The notes below the pieces were generated by a model that searched no databases, was not told the DNA's origin, and saw only the letters and a program-made list of their open reading frames with translations. Source: CAZLMW01 sp964560875 (GTDB lineage Bacteria; Myxococcota_A; UBA9042). From it: a stretch of 43,653 nucleotides of DNA. Positions 24,758 to 33,437 of the stretch are shown here, one piece after another. Location of the stretch: the NCBI GenBank assembly GCA_964560875.1, contig CAZLMW010000061.1:1-43653 (forward strand), in the 5' to 3' direction. Numbering within the stretch: the stretch's first letter is position 1; the number at the start of each line of letters is the position of its first letter. The position numbers were made by a program, and so were the translations under genes.

Positions 24758-26263
24758 ATGACCGTGGCGACCGAAAACTGGCGCGATGAAGCTGCCGCAT
24801 ACGCCCGAAAACACGGGCTTTCAGCGAGGTGGACCCGCGCATTGGCCGCGTTTGCGCCCCAGGAAGTGCACGTCGCCACGGATCGCCCGGAAATTCGGGC
24901 CGCGCAGGACGAGGTCGCGCTCGGTGATTGCCTTGAGAGGATGCTTGGACGCGACGTGGACGCCGCCCAGGCCGCGATGTTTCGACGCCGTTTCGACGCC
25001 GTCACCGCCTGGCTGAGCGATCTCGCCGACGAGCACCCCGAAGCCACATTGCTCGTGATGGGCCTGCTTGGGCGTGTGCGCGAAATCCTCGCGTGCCCCT
25101 ACGACCGTGTGCTCCGTGTGCGCTCCCTGGTCGACTTCTACTACTCGCAAGCCGGCCTGCTCGCCCATGGAGTCGGCCCCGATTCGCCACCCGCCGCGTC
25201 CCTTTTCCGCGACCCACGCTGGTCCGACATCGCCGCCGGCCTGCAGATCGCAACGCTCGACGGCTTCACCGACAGCGGCCCCCAAATCGCCCACGCGATG
25301 CGCATCGATCCCGCCCACGTCGACCTCGTCGCCCGCGTCTTCACCGATGAGGAGGCCCACAGCGCCGCCTTTGGGCCCCGCACCGCACAACTCGGCGCCA
25401 TCGCCGCGACCTCAGGCGGCTTCTTCCTTCACTCCGAAGCCGATATCGAACCGCCCAGCCAGCGCTACGATCCCGTCGGCCTCATGATCGAAGACGGCCA
25501 GGTCATCTCGCCTCCCGTTTTCGCCCGCGGCGCCCTCGTCCAGCGCGATGGGCGTTGGTCGATCGAGGTAGTCGGGCCAGACCAGGCGCGAATCACCGTA
25601 CAAAAAGCGGCTGGACCCGTCGCCTTGCACGACCGCGGTGCCACGTTCATCAACCGCGCAACCCACCAATCCGCCGACGTATCCGGGCGCATCGGTGTGG
25701 CTGTTGTCGGTCGCAAGGTCGTCGCAACAGCCGCCGGCGCCACCCTCCCTGTGCCCCTGAACGGCTGTGTGATTGTCGTGCCCGACGACGAGGACGTGCG
25801 CTCGATCACCGTCGGCGACTCGGTCAGCTGGCGTCTCGACGGTGTGGACCAAGCGATGGCCGGTGGCCCGGTCCTCGTGCGTGGCGGTGTGCTTTGTGTC
25901 GACAAGGTGGCCGAACAGATGGCGGGAACCGCGCCGCCCGTCACGTTTTCGCGCGACGAGACCGGCGACCTGAACCTGCTGCCGCGGATGGCTGTCGGGC
26001 TGCTCGACGACGGGCGAATCGTGCTGCTCGCGGTCGAAGGTCGCTGGGTCGATCGGGCGCTCGGGCTCGGTCTTGGCAACGTCGCCGAGGCGATGATCGC
26101 GATGGGATGCCGGACCGCCCTCAACCTCGACGGCGGCTCCAGCAAGCGCATGATCCTGCGCGGCGAGTCACTTGACGTCTCGACCACCGAGATCCAGGCG
26201 CAGGCCTCTACACCCGCGCGGATTCGTCCGGTGCGCTCAGGGCTGCTGGTCTTCGCTCGCTGA
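24758..26263 (+). CDS. phosphodiester glycosidase (NAGPA/DUF2233) domain protein
   Basis: A 501-residue protein. From about residue 162 it follows the NAGPA-domain pattern: RIDPAHVDLVARVF (182-195), AIAATSGGFF (214-223), MAGGPVLVRGG (367-377), RMAVGLLDDGRIVLLAVEGR (410-429) and CRTALNLDGGSSKRMILRG (451-469). Such domains hydrolyse phosphodiester-linked sugars or act on exopolysaccharide. The first 160 residues form a helical extension I do not recognise. No signal peptide is visible, which is odd for a family usually exported. A GAGG-like site precedes ATG 24758. Its 3' end overlaps the ABC1-kinase gene on the other strand by 27 bp. Domain call sure, substrate unknown. Confidence 0.8.
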   Translation: MTVATENWRDEAAAYARKHGLSARWTRALAAFAPQEVHVATDRPEIRAAQDEVALGDCLERMLGRDVDAAQAAMFRRRFDAVTAWLSDLADEHPEATLLVMGLLGRVREILACPYDRVLRVRSLVDFYYSQAGLLAHGVGPDSPPAASLFRDPRWSDIAAGLQIATLDGFTDSGPQIAHAMRIDPAHVDLVARVFTDEEAHSAAFGPRTAQLGAIAATSGGFFLHSEADIEPPSQRYDPVGLMIEDGQVISPPVFARGALVQRDGRWSIEVVGPDQARITVQKAAGPVALHDRGATFINRATHQSADVSGRIGVAVVGRKVVATAAGATLPVPLNGCVIVVPDDEDVRSITVGDSVSWRLDGVDQAMAGGPVLVRGGVLCVDKVAEQMAGTAPPVTFSRDETGDLNLLPRMAVGLLDDGRIVLLAVEGRWVDRALGLGLGNVAEAMIAMGCRTALNLDGGSSKRMILRGESLDVSTTEIQAQASTPARIRPVRSGLLVFAR

Positions 26264-27526
26264 CACCGGTTGGTCGGCCCAGGGCTTGCCGAGATCGACC
26301 CGCGCAGCCATCCGTTCCAGCAGCCGCCAGGTGCCGAAAAGCGCCCTCCCGACCACGAAAAGGCTGGGGTGTAAGCCGATATGGGCGCGGTTTGTCATCA
26401 TGCCGACCCAATGGCCGCGACCCTCGCTGACGAACCCGTCCCGCGTCGAAAAATCGAGCGGCTGCGCCATCATCGCCTCGGCAAGCCACCTCCGAAACGG
26501 CGCTACGTGCAGCGCGTCGAGCTCGGCCTGTTCTGCGGTTTGCAGCCCTCCGCGAGGGGAAAACGCGGCGGCAGCGGTGGTATCTCCGCGTCGCAGGGCT
26601 GAAAACGTGCCCTGCAGGGTCGCCGCGTCCTCCTTGGACAAAGGACAGACGCACCCGAAGTCGATGAGCCCCACACGGCCGTCCTGTTCGAGCAGGAAGT
26701 TGCCGCTGTTGGCGTCGGCATGCACGGCGTGGAGGCGATTTATCCCGGCGGCGAAGATGCCGGCAAGCGTCGTTGCTGCGCGGTCGCGTGCGGCCTGGCT
26801 CGGGTCGGACAGGAGCCAGGCGTCGATGTGCTGACCGCCCACGAATGACGTTGTGAGCACGCGCGGGGTGGTCGTGGCCCAGTCAACGGTTGGAATGTGC
26901 AGGTCGGCGCTGGCGAGCTGGTCGAAGCGTTCGGTGCGCTCGGCTTCCCCCAGGTAGTCGCACTCCTCGCGGAGCCGTTGCGCGATGGTGTTGGTCAGCT
27001 GCAGGTGATAGGCGGCGTCGGGCAGCCGGCGGACGATGCGGCGGATGATGCGTACGTCGCTGGCGATCTGCTCCCGCACACCCGGGTATTGGATTTTGAC
27101 CGCGACGTCCCGGCCGTCGTGGCTTGTGGCGCGATGCACCTGGCCGATGCTGGCGGCTGCAAAGGCGTGGTCGTTGAACGCCGCGAAGGCCTCATGCGCC
27201 GGGCGTCCAAGAGCATTGGCGAGCGCGTCGCGTGCGGCCCCGGGTGGCATCGGAGGGACCGCGTGGCAGCATGCGGAGAGCTCGGCGCCGAGGCCGTCGG
27301 GCAGCGCGTCGCTCTCCATGCTGAGCAGCTGCAGGAACTTGACCGCAGTACCTCGTAGTTCGCTGGCCGCGCGCAGTAATTCACGCGCAGTGGCCTCGTT
27401 GACGGTGACGCGATCACCTCGACGTCCGGCGCCGACGGCGTGGCGCAGCTCGGATAAACCGGCGCTGGCGAGGTGGCGAGCGACGCGGAGTGACCGGCGT
27501 CCGGGCAGGCGGGGTCGGGCAGGCAC
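26237..27526 (-). CDS. ABC1/UbiB/AarF-family atypical kinase
   Basis: A 429-residue protein of the atypical-kinase family that supports isoprenoid-quinone or other lipid metabolism (UbiB, COQ8). Visible features are GTAVKFLQLLSMESDALP (about 58-75) in place of the KxGQ helix, the Ala-rich loop AAASIGQVHRA (about 123-133), the ATP-lysine segment VAVKIQYPGV (about 141-150), YLGEAERTERF, the catalytic VHADANSGNFLL (about 262-275) and metal-binding IDFG (about 283-286). The family's KxGQ glycine is replaced by Leu (KFLQ). The start is a GTG at 27526, 21 bp after the 355-residue gene, so the two are probably one transcript. The 3' end overlaps the convergent NAGPA gene by 27 bp. Confidence 0.85.
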   Translation of the reverse strand: MPARPRLPGRRSLRVARHLASAGLSELRHAVGAGRRGDRVTVNEATARELLRAASELRGTAVKFLQLLSMESDALPDGLGAELSACCHAVPPMPPGAARDALANALGRPAHEAFAAFNDHAFAAASIGQVHRATSHDGRDVAVKIQYPGVREQIASDVRIIRRIVRRLPDAAYHLQLTNTIAQRLREECDYLGEAERTERFDQLASADLHIPTVDWATTTPRVLTTSFVGGQHIDAWLLSDPSQAARDRAATTLAGIFAAGINRLHAVHADANSGNFLLEQDGRVGLIDFGCVCPLSKEDAATLQGTFSALRRGDTTAAAAFSPRGGLQTAEQAELDALHVAPFRRWLAEAMMAQPLDFSTRDGFVSEGRGHWVGMMTNRAHIGLHPSLFVVGRALFGTWRLLERMAARVDLGKPWADQPVSASEDQQP

Positions 27527-27547
27527 GAGATATCGCCGCGCCTTCTG

Positions 27548-28615
27548 CTAGAGCGCCGCGGCTGGGTTGTTGGGCTTGTTGCCGCCGCCGTTGCCGTACA
27601 CGAGGTCGCCTAGGCGCCGCCACAGGTCGTCGATGCGCCATGGCCCGCCGTCGATAAGGCTGCCGAGCGGGTGGTTGCGGTACAGCGTCTCTGGCATGAG
27701 CAGCCGCAGCATGGCCCGCATCCGGTCGTTGGGCATCTCGGTCCACAGGTCGAACATCGCGCGAGCCGCGTTCTCGTTGGATTGGCCGTCGAACGGGGTC
27801 AGCAGGCCGCGCACGGTCGCTCCCACTTTGTGTCCGACGCGCTCGGCACGTTGATTGGCCCCGCGCACGTCGAGCGCCCATCGCACGACGATGACGGCGG
27901 TCAGCCAGGTGTAGGCGTCCGCTGCGAGGAGCCGCTTGTCCTTGCCGTTGGTGCCGAGCAAGGCGGGACCCGGCAGCAGATCGCGCCCCTTGAACGCCTT
28001 GTCGATGAAGCCGAGCACCGCGTCGACCCAGGCCTCGCGCACGTCATCGAGGAGGCTTGGATCGGCGACCATCACCATGCCAAGGCGGCGGACAAACGCG
28101 ACGTTGGCGGCGCGGTAGCGCTTGGCGTTGTTGATGACGATCTGCAGCGGCAGGCGACCCAATCGTTCCATGCGGACGTCATCACCGATCTCTCCGCCAA
28201 GCTCGTTGGCCATCACCTCGACCGCTTCGGGCACCACGCAATGCAGCAGCCATTGCACAACGGCGTCCTCGGCGCTGGCGATATCGGCCATGCGCATGGC
28301 GGCCTGTCGCTGCCGGTGAAGGTGGCGTCGCTGCGCGCGCAGGTCCGTGATCTCGGCGGTGCGGGCGTCGCGCTCTTCGCCTCCGGGCAACGCGTCTCGC
28401 TCAGCTGTCTTGTGGGCGATCGCCTCGTTCAACTCGCCAAGCTGCTGCTGCATGCCGATGGGGTTGTACCGATTTTGCAGGACTTGGCGGACGAGGTGAT
28501 CGTCGAGCCCGCGGCGGTCAGCGAGCTCCATGAACTCGCGGAGCGCGTCGCGAAAGGCGTCGTCGGGCGTTGTATCGTTTGCCGGCTCATGCACCGGGGC
28601 AGCGTACGCATCCAT
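27548..28615 (-). CDS. hypothetical protein, 355 residues, between a Ser/Thr kinase and an ABC1 kinase
   Basis: I do not recognise a family. The protein is largely helical and charged. Residues about 58-105 (QLGELNEAIAHKTAERDALP onward) have coiled-coil-like heptads rich in Glu, Arg and Leu. A more hydrophobic helical domain follows (about 110-330), including VVQWLLHCVVPEAVEVMANE and ADAYTWLTAVIVVRWALDV. The C-terminus is Gly/Asn-rich (YGNGGGNKPNN). There is no signal peptide or clear transmembrane helix. GAGGA lies 7-8 nt before ATG 28615, a good ribosome binding site. It is 49 bp after the kinase/ATPase gene and 21 bp before the ABC1-kinase gene on the same strand, so it is likely a functional partner of one of them. 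Confidence 0.7.
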   Translation of the reverse strand: MDAYAAPVHEPANDTTPDDAFRDALREFMELADRRGLDDHLVRQVLQNRYNPIGMQQQLGELNEAIAHKTAERDALPGGEERDARTAEITDLRAQRRHLHRQRQAAMRMADIASAEDAVVQWLLHCVVPEAVEVMANELGGEIGDDVRMERLGRLPLQIVINNAKRYRAANVAFVRRLGMVMVADPSLLDDVREAWVDAVLGFIDKAFKGRDLLPGPALLGTNGKDKRLLAADAYTWLTAVIVVRWALDVRGANQRAERVGHKVGATVRGLLTPFDGQSNENAARAMFDLWTEMPNDRMRAMLRLLMPETLYRNHPLGSLIDGGPWRIDDLWRRLGDLVYGNGGGNKPNNPAAAL

Positions 28616-28664
28616 GGCAATTCCTCGTTGAGTGCGTCATCTGACCACCGCGGGCAGCGGCGGG

Positions 28665-31600
28665 TCAATCGACGGAAGATTCGGTTGGTGCCGGTATGGC
28701 GGCGGTCGAGTGGGCGAGCTGGCGACCGTACACGGCCACGCCATGCGGCAGCCCGAGCTTGTCTGACAGGGCCGCAGCACGGTCGTCCAACCGTCGTGCC
28801 GCACCGTCTCGGCCCCCGATCCTGGCCAGCAGGGCCCGGGCTCGCAGCAACACCGGCCGGCCGATCGGAAACCGTTTCGCATACTGGTCGAGGCGTTCGA
28901 TGGCGCGGTTGAGCAAGCCCATGGCAGGCGCGCGATCCCGCCCGTCACGCTCGAAAAGGGCCCCAGCCACGCGGACCATCGGGCTGAGCGCGTAGATCAT
29001 CGTCACCTGCGCGATGAGCTCCTGGTCGGTCAGCGCCTGGACGAGCTCGGCTTCTCGCTGGGCGTCGTCGAGATCGCCGGCACGCACTGCACGATCGGCG
29101 CGATGGCCATGAAAGACGACGCGCGATCCCAGGTCGATGCGCTCGTCGAAAAAGTCACGCTCAGCGTCGAGCAGTTCTGCGGCGCGATCGAGCTGGCCAG
29201 CGCTGATGTGCGCGGACGCCCGTCCGATGATGCCCCAACCACGATGTTGAACAGCGGCTCGTTCTTCGGAGTCGGTGAACACCCGCTCATAGCTCGCCAG
29301 CGCCCCGACATGATCGCCGGCCAGGTGCTGAGCGATGCCCAAGACGGTCCGCGCGACCGCCTCGCCGTGCGGATCCGAATGCTCCTTGAGCGTGGCAAGC
29401 GCGGCCCTGCAGTGCGTCTTCGCCTCGTCGAAGCGGCCCAGGCCCACCAGGTAATTGGCGTGGATCGTCGCGCAGAACGCGCCGTCGACTACGTGTCCGC
29501 CGCGGTCTGCGATCTCCTGGGCGCGCGCGAAACACCGCTGCGCCGCCCCAGCGAGCTGCAGCTGGCCGAGCAGGTACGCCAACCGGCCCCACGGTCGCGC
29601 CAGTTCGTCCTGGCGGCCGCTGCGAATCAGCAGGTTCATCGCGATGACGATCGTCGCCGCCATCGCCCGCGCATCGTTGCGGTTGTAGTGGACTTCCGAC
29701 AGGTAGCCGAGCGCCAGCGCCACGTCGTGCGCCACCGGATAGAGCCCCTCGCGGCCCCACGTAATCCGTTCTCCCGTCAGCCACTGCGCGCCGAGCGCAA
29801 CGGCGTGATCGACGCCGGCGCGAAGCCATGCAGCCGGGCTCGCTGGCAGCGCGTGACCCGCGACGCGCATCACCTCGGCGACCGCGTCGTGGCAGTCGGC
29901 GACCCTTCCCAGGGCCAGGGTTGCGCCAGCTCGGAGCCGGTGCAGATGCACGATGGCTTGGCGATCGTGATCCCCTGCGTCCGATAACAAGGCGAGCTGG
30001 CGTTGCAGCAGGTTGAGGGCGTCACTGAACGCGCCTGCGTCAAAGGCCGTTTGCGCCGCGCGACCGAGGTAGCTCGCAGCGCGCGCCGATTCGCCGGCCT
30101 GCAGAAAATGGTGGGCCAGCTCCCGGTCCCGTCCCGGTCGTTCGGCGAAGGTCGCCGACGCCAGGACAGTTGCGACGGTTCGATGAAGCGCCGTCCGGTC
30201 GTCGTCAGGCGTCCCCTGGTAGGCCGCCTCGCGGATCTTGTCGTGCACAAAGCGCGCGTTGCCGCCGTCGACCTCCAGCACCTGGCGTTGCCCGAGCAGC
30301 TCCAGGATCGCGTCGAAACGGCCGCGCGGCAGCCCGACAGCCCGGCGCAGGAGCGGCAACTGGCTAACCCGGCCAACCACCGCCGCCGCGCGAAGGAGCG
30401 CCATCGCGCCGTCGTCCAAGCCCTGCAGTCGCCGCTGAACCAGCTGCACGATCGTGGGCGGCAAGGGCAAGTCGGAGGTCTCCGCCGACGCCCGCACGCG
30501 CCGCAGGTCCCCGGTGACGTTCCAGCGCCGCGGGTCGGGCCTGCGCAACATGCCCTCGCCAAACGCCGTCCGCAGGTACTCGGCAACGAAAAACGGGTTG
30601 CCCTCGGCGTGCCGGCTCACGTGAGAGAGCAGGTCGTGAGGCGCGAGATCGACCGCCAGCATGCCGGCGATGACCTGGGCGATGGCGCGGCTGTCGAGCG
30701 GCTCCAGGATGTGGGTCTTCACGGCGGGATGGGCGCGCAGCTCGGCGATTCGGTTGTCCTCTTCTTCCGTGCGATAGAGCCCGACCAGCGCCAAGCGCTG
30801 CCATTCAAAGCGGCTGTTCACCAGGAACTCGAGCGCCTCCATCGTCATCTCGTCGGCCCACTGGAGGTCATCGAGCACGACCAGCAGGGGTTTGGTGCGC
30901 GTGTACGCTTCGAGAAGCCCGCGCAGAGCGATGAAGACCTCCGACGCCGACGTCGCCTGGCGGTCCGGTACGGCAGCGACTTGCCGCCAGCGGGGATCGA
31001 ACATCCCCATCGTGCCCGCGTGCTCGGCCACCGCCGCGGCGAGGTGCGACCCCGGCTCGCTCCGGCTGCGGTCCAACATCGCGCCGAGCAGCGGCAACAA
31101 CGGATGCAACATCCCGGCGTGAAGACCGCCGTCGATCAACGACAGTGGCTGGCACTGCCCCCCGGCCACCGCGAAACCAAGCGTCCGGGCCTGGCGCGCT
31201 ACAGCCACCCCCAGTCGGGTCTTGCCGATACCGCTTTGACCACCAACGACAACGACGCCACCGCGATCGCCCCGTGCCCTGGAGACGGTCGCCATGACGC
31301 GCCGCAGGTCGTCGCCTCGTCCCACGAACGGGGGACGCCGCAGGGTCGGGGCACCGCCGCTGTCGTCTTCGATCGATTCGCCTCGCAGCAACCGTTGCAG
31401 CACATCGGCAACGTCGCTCGCCGCCAGCGGCCGCTGTTCCGGAGCGGTCGCCAACAAGCGCGCCACAAGCGCATCCAGCTCAGCGGGAATGCCGGCCGCG
31501 ACATCGGCGAGACGCGGCGCAGGTCGGTGCAGCCGCTGATCGAGAACGTCGCGCTTGAGGCCTTCGAACGGCAGGCGACCGGCGCAAACTTCGAACAGGA

Positions 31601-32456
31601 TGCAGCCCAGCGCGTACAAGTCGGTGCGCTCGTCGAGCGGGTCGCCAACGACCTGTTCGGGGGCCATGTAGTGGATCGAGCCCACATTCGTCGCCCGCAG
31701 ATCCAGCTGCTCATGGCCGGGGTCAGAGACGCCACGCGCGAGCCCAAAGTCGATGAGCACCGGCGTCGCGACGGAAGGTCTGCCCCCCGCCGCGGCCTCC
31801 TCGCGTAGGACAATGTTGGCGGGCTTGAGATCGCAGTGCAGCACGCCTTGATCGTGCAAGTGGGCGAGCGTCCGCGCGGTCTGCGCCAGCGTCGCGACCA
31901 GGGTCCGCAGCGGTGGATCGTCCAGCACCGTCGCCGATGGCGCCCGAATGCCCGCCTCCTCAACCGTCGGGCCCGCACGCTCGGGGCGCTCGAGCTGGCC
32001 GCCATGGCCGACCACCACAGGTGCGGCATAGGGCTCCGTCACGCCGACGCCGTACGCGGTTTGGGTCCACCAATCATCCGCGTGTGGGTCGCCCTGGCCG
32101 TCGCGCGTCGTCGCCGCCACCGTCGCCCGCAGATGGCGCATCCGATGACGCAGCGTCACCCCCTCGACAAGCTCCATCGCGTACCACGGCCGACCGTCCA
32201 CGGTGCCCGAATCCAGCAGCCGCACCACGCCCGGATGACGCAGGCTGATCAGCGTCTCGACCTCGGCTCGCAGCGCGGTCAGCACTTGTTCGGTTGCGCC
32301 GCGCAGCACCTTGATCGCCACACGATCGCCCGACAGCACGTCCTCGGCGGCGAAGACCTCGCCCATCCCGCCGCGGCCGAGACGTTCGAGCAAGCGATAC
32401 CCCTCGATATGGGGAAAAAGCACCCCGCGGCCCCGATTTGCCCGCGCTGCACTCAT
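28665..32456 (-). CDS. Ser/Thr protein kinase fused to AAA-type ATPase and TPR-like tail
   Basis: A 1263-residue signalling protein. The N-terminal Hanks-type kinase has a Gly loop GRGGMGEV (27-34), Lys49, an alpha-C Glu near 65, catalytic HCDLKPAN (207-214, Cys in place of the usual Arg of HRD), DFG (236-238) and APEQ (265-268). About 75 extra residues (108-183) sit between the hinge and the alpha-E helix. From about 375 (RRPPFVGRGDDL) an AAA/STAND-type ATPase begins, with Walker A GGQSGIGKT (405-413) and Walker B LLVVLDDLQWAD (524-535). The last 500 residues are helical repeats, typical of TPR regulators. No transmembrane helix is seen. The architecture is common in Myxococcota. The start is ATG 32456, overlapping the previous stop as ATGA, so translation is coupled to the methyltransferase gene. 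Confidence 0.92.
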   Translation of the reverse strand: MSAARANRGRGVLFPHIEGYRLLERLGRGGMGEVFAAEDVLSGDRVAIKVLRGATEQVLTALRAEVETLISLRHPGVVRLLDSGTVDGRPWYAMELVEGVTLRHRMRHLRATVAATTRDGQGDPHADDWWTQTAYGVGVTEPYAAPVVVGHGGQLERPERAGPTVEEAGIRAPSATVLDDPPLRTLVATLAQTARTLAHLHDQGVLHCDLKPANIVLREEAAAGGRPSVATPVLIDFGLARGVSDPGHEQLDLRATNVGSIHYMAPEQVVGDPLDERTDLYALGCILFEVCAGRLPFEGLKRDVLDQRLHRPAPRLADVAAGIPAELDALVARLLATAPEQRPLAASDVADVLQRLLRGESIEDDSGGAPTLRRPPFVGRGDDLRRVMATVSRARGDRGGVVVVGGQSGIGKTRLGVAVARQARTLGFAVAGGQCQPLSLIDGGLHAGMLHPLLPLLGAMLDRSRSEPGSHLAAAVAEHAGTMGMFDPRWRQVAAVPDRQATSASEVFIALRGLLEAYTRTKPLLVVLDDLQWADEMTMEALEFLVNSRFEWQRLALVGLYRTEEEDNRIAELRAHPAVKTHILEPLDSRAIAQVIAGMLAVDLAPHDLLSHVSRHAEGNPFFVAEYLRTAFGEGMLRRPDPRRWNVTGDLRRVRASAETSDLPLPPTIVQLVQRRLQGLDDGAMALLRAAAVVGRVSQLPLLRRAVGLPRGRFDAILELLGQRQVLEVDGGNARFVHDKIREAAYQGTPDDDRTALHRTVATVLASATFAERPGRDRELAHHFLQAGESARAASYLGRAAQTAFDAGAFSDALNLLQRQLALLSDAGDHDRQAIVHLHRLRAGATLALGRVADCHDAVAEVMRVAGHALPASPAAWLRAGVDHAVALGAQWLTGERITWGREGLYPVAHDVALALGYLSEVHYNRNDARAMAATIVIAMNLLIRSGRQDELARPWGRLAYLLGQLQLAGAAQRCFARAQEIADRGGHVVDGAFCATIHANYLVGLGRFDEAKTHCRAALATLKEHSDPHGEAVARTVLGIAQHLAGDHVGALASYERVFTDSEERAAVQHRGWGIIGRASAHISAGQLDRAAELLDAERDFFDERIDLGSRVVFHGHRADRAVRAGDLDDAQREAELVQALTDQELIAQVTMIYALSPMVRVAGALFERDGRDRAPAMGLLNRAIERLDQYAKRFPIGRPVLLRARALLARIGGRDGAARRLDDRAAALSDKLGLPHGVAVYGRQLAHSTAAIPAPTESSVD

Positions 32457-33424
32457 GAGATCGCCCGTCGCGCCGTAACCACGTGGTAGGTCCACGCCCC
32501 GCGGCGCAGCGCTGCCCACGCGGCGATGGTTCCGAGCACGTTGGCGCGCTCGACGTCGTGGATAAGGCCGATGCGATGGCCGATGGTCATGCCCGGCAAA
32601 ACGGCGGCACAAGTCAGCGCCAATCGCCGCGCGGAGCGGCCGATAGCAGCCGAATGATCCACGACCGCGATGTCTTCAAAACCCGTCTCGGCCAGCCAGC
32701 GCCGATAATCTTGCACGGCGGCGATTCCCGGCAGCGTCCAGCCCCGCTCGATGCGCTCGAGCAGCCACGTGTCGAGCCGATGACGCTCATCGCCGCGCAT
32801 GCCATCGGCGATCACAAGCCTGCCACCCGGTTTGAGTACCCGCGCCATCTCGGTCAGCGTCGCCCTCTTGTCCGGCCCATGCACAAAGCTCTCGAGCGCC
32901 CACACACGGTCGAAGCTGCCTTCGGACGCGTCCAACCGATCGTAGTTGCCGCAAACAAAGCGCACGCTGTCAGCAAGCCCACGACGATCGGCGTTCTCCC
33001 GCGCAAGCTTGGCCTGGCGGGGCGAGATCGTGAGCCCGGTGACGTGCACGCCAAACTGCTCGGCTAACCAGCACGCCGATCCGCCGGTTCCACACCCGGC
33101 ATCCAGCACCCGCATGCCCGGCTTCAGCTCAAGCGCGGCCGCGAGCACCTCGTTGGTTCGTTGCAGACGCTGGGTGTGGTTGCGCGTCTGCTCGTCATCG
33201 ATGCCGTAATGCAGCGCCTGGGTCTGCCAATCCGACCAGACGAGGTGGTAGTGATGATGGGTCAGGTCGTAGTAGCGGACGATCGCTTCGTGCCACGGGG
33301 AGTCGGTCGGATCCCCGCCGTTCGACGCCGAGTTCGAACGCTCTTCCGCGCGGCCGTTGGCGTTGTGAGCGATCGTCCATGCCCACCATCTGGCGCCGTG
33401 GACGATCGAGCGGAGACGTGACAT
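32453..33424 (-). CDS. class I SAM-dependent methyltransferase (tocopherol/sterol C-methyltransferase-like)
   Basis: A 323-residue protein. Motif I, VLDAGCGTGGSACWLA (106-121), is followed by VTGLTISPRQAKLARENADR, FVCGNYDRL, and the acidic FDRVWALESFVHGPDK. An N-terminal segment, YYDLTHHHYHLVWSD (51-65), then LHYGI, resembles the region ahead of motif I in gamma-tocopherol and sterol C-methyltransferases, so a small lipophilic substrate is plausible. A moderately hydrophobic C-terminal third could touch membranes. The start ATG 33424 faces the divergent FAD oxidoreductase gene almost directly; no alternative Met exists before motif I. Its stop overlaps the kinase start by 4 bp. Substrate not determined. 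Confidence 0.85.
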   Translation of the reverse strand: MSRLRSIVHGARWWAWTIAHNANGRAEERSNSASNGGDPTDSPWHEAIVRYYDLTHHHYHLVWSDWQTQALHYGIDDEQTRNHTQRLQRTNEVLAAALELKPGMRVLDAGCGTGGSACWLAEQFGVHVTGLTISPRQAKLARENADRRGLADSVRFVCGNYDRLDASEGSFDRVWALESFVHGPDKRATLTEMARVLKPGGRLVIADGMRGDERHRLDTWLLERIERGWTLPGIAAVQDYRRWLAETGFEDIAVVDHSAAIGRSARRLALTCAAVLPGMTIGHRIGLIHDVERANVLGTIAAWAALRRGAWTYHVVTARRAIS

Positions 33425-33437
33425 CGTGACGCAATCA

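Noticed and set aside
30003..31808. 601-codon plus-strand frame opposite the kinase/ATPase gene
   Set aside because: Gln/Arg-rich shadow without domains; the minus-strand frame has complete kinase and Walker motifs.
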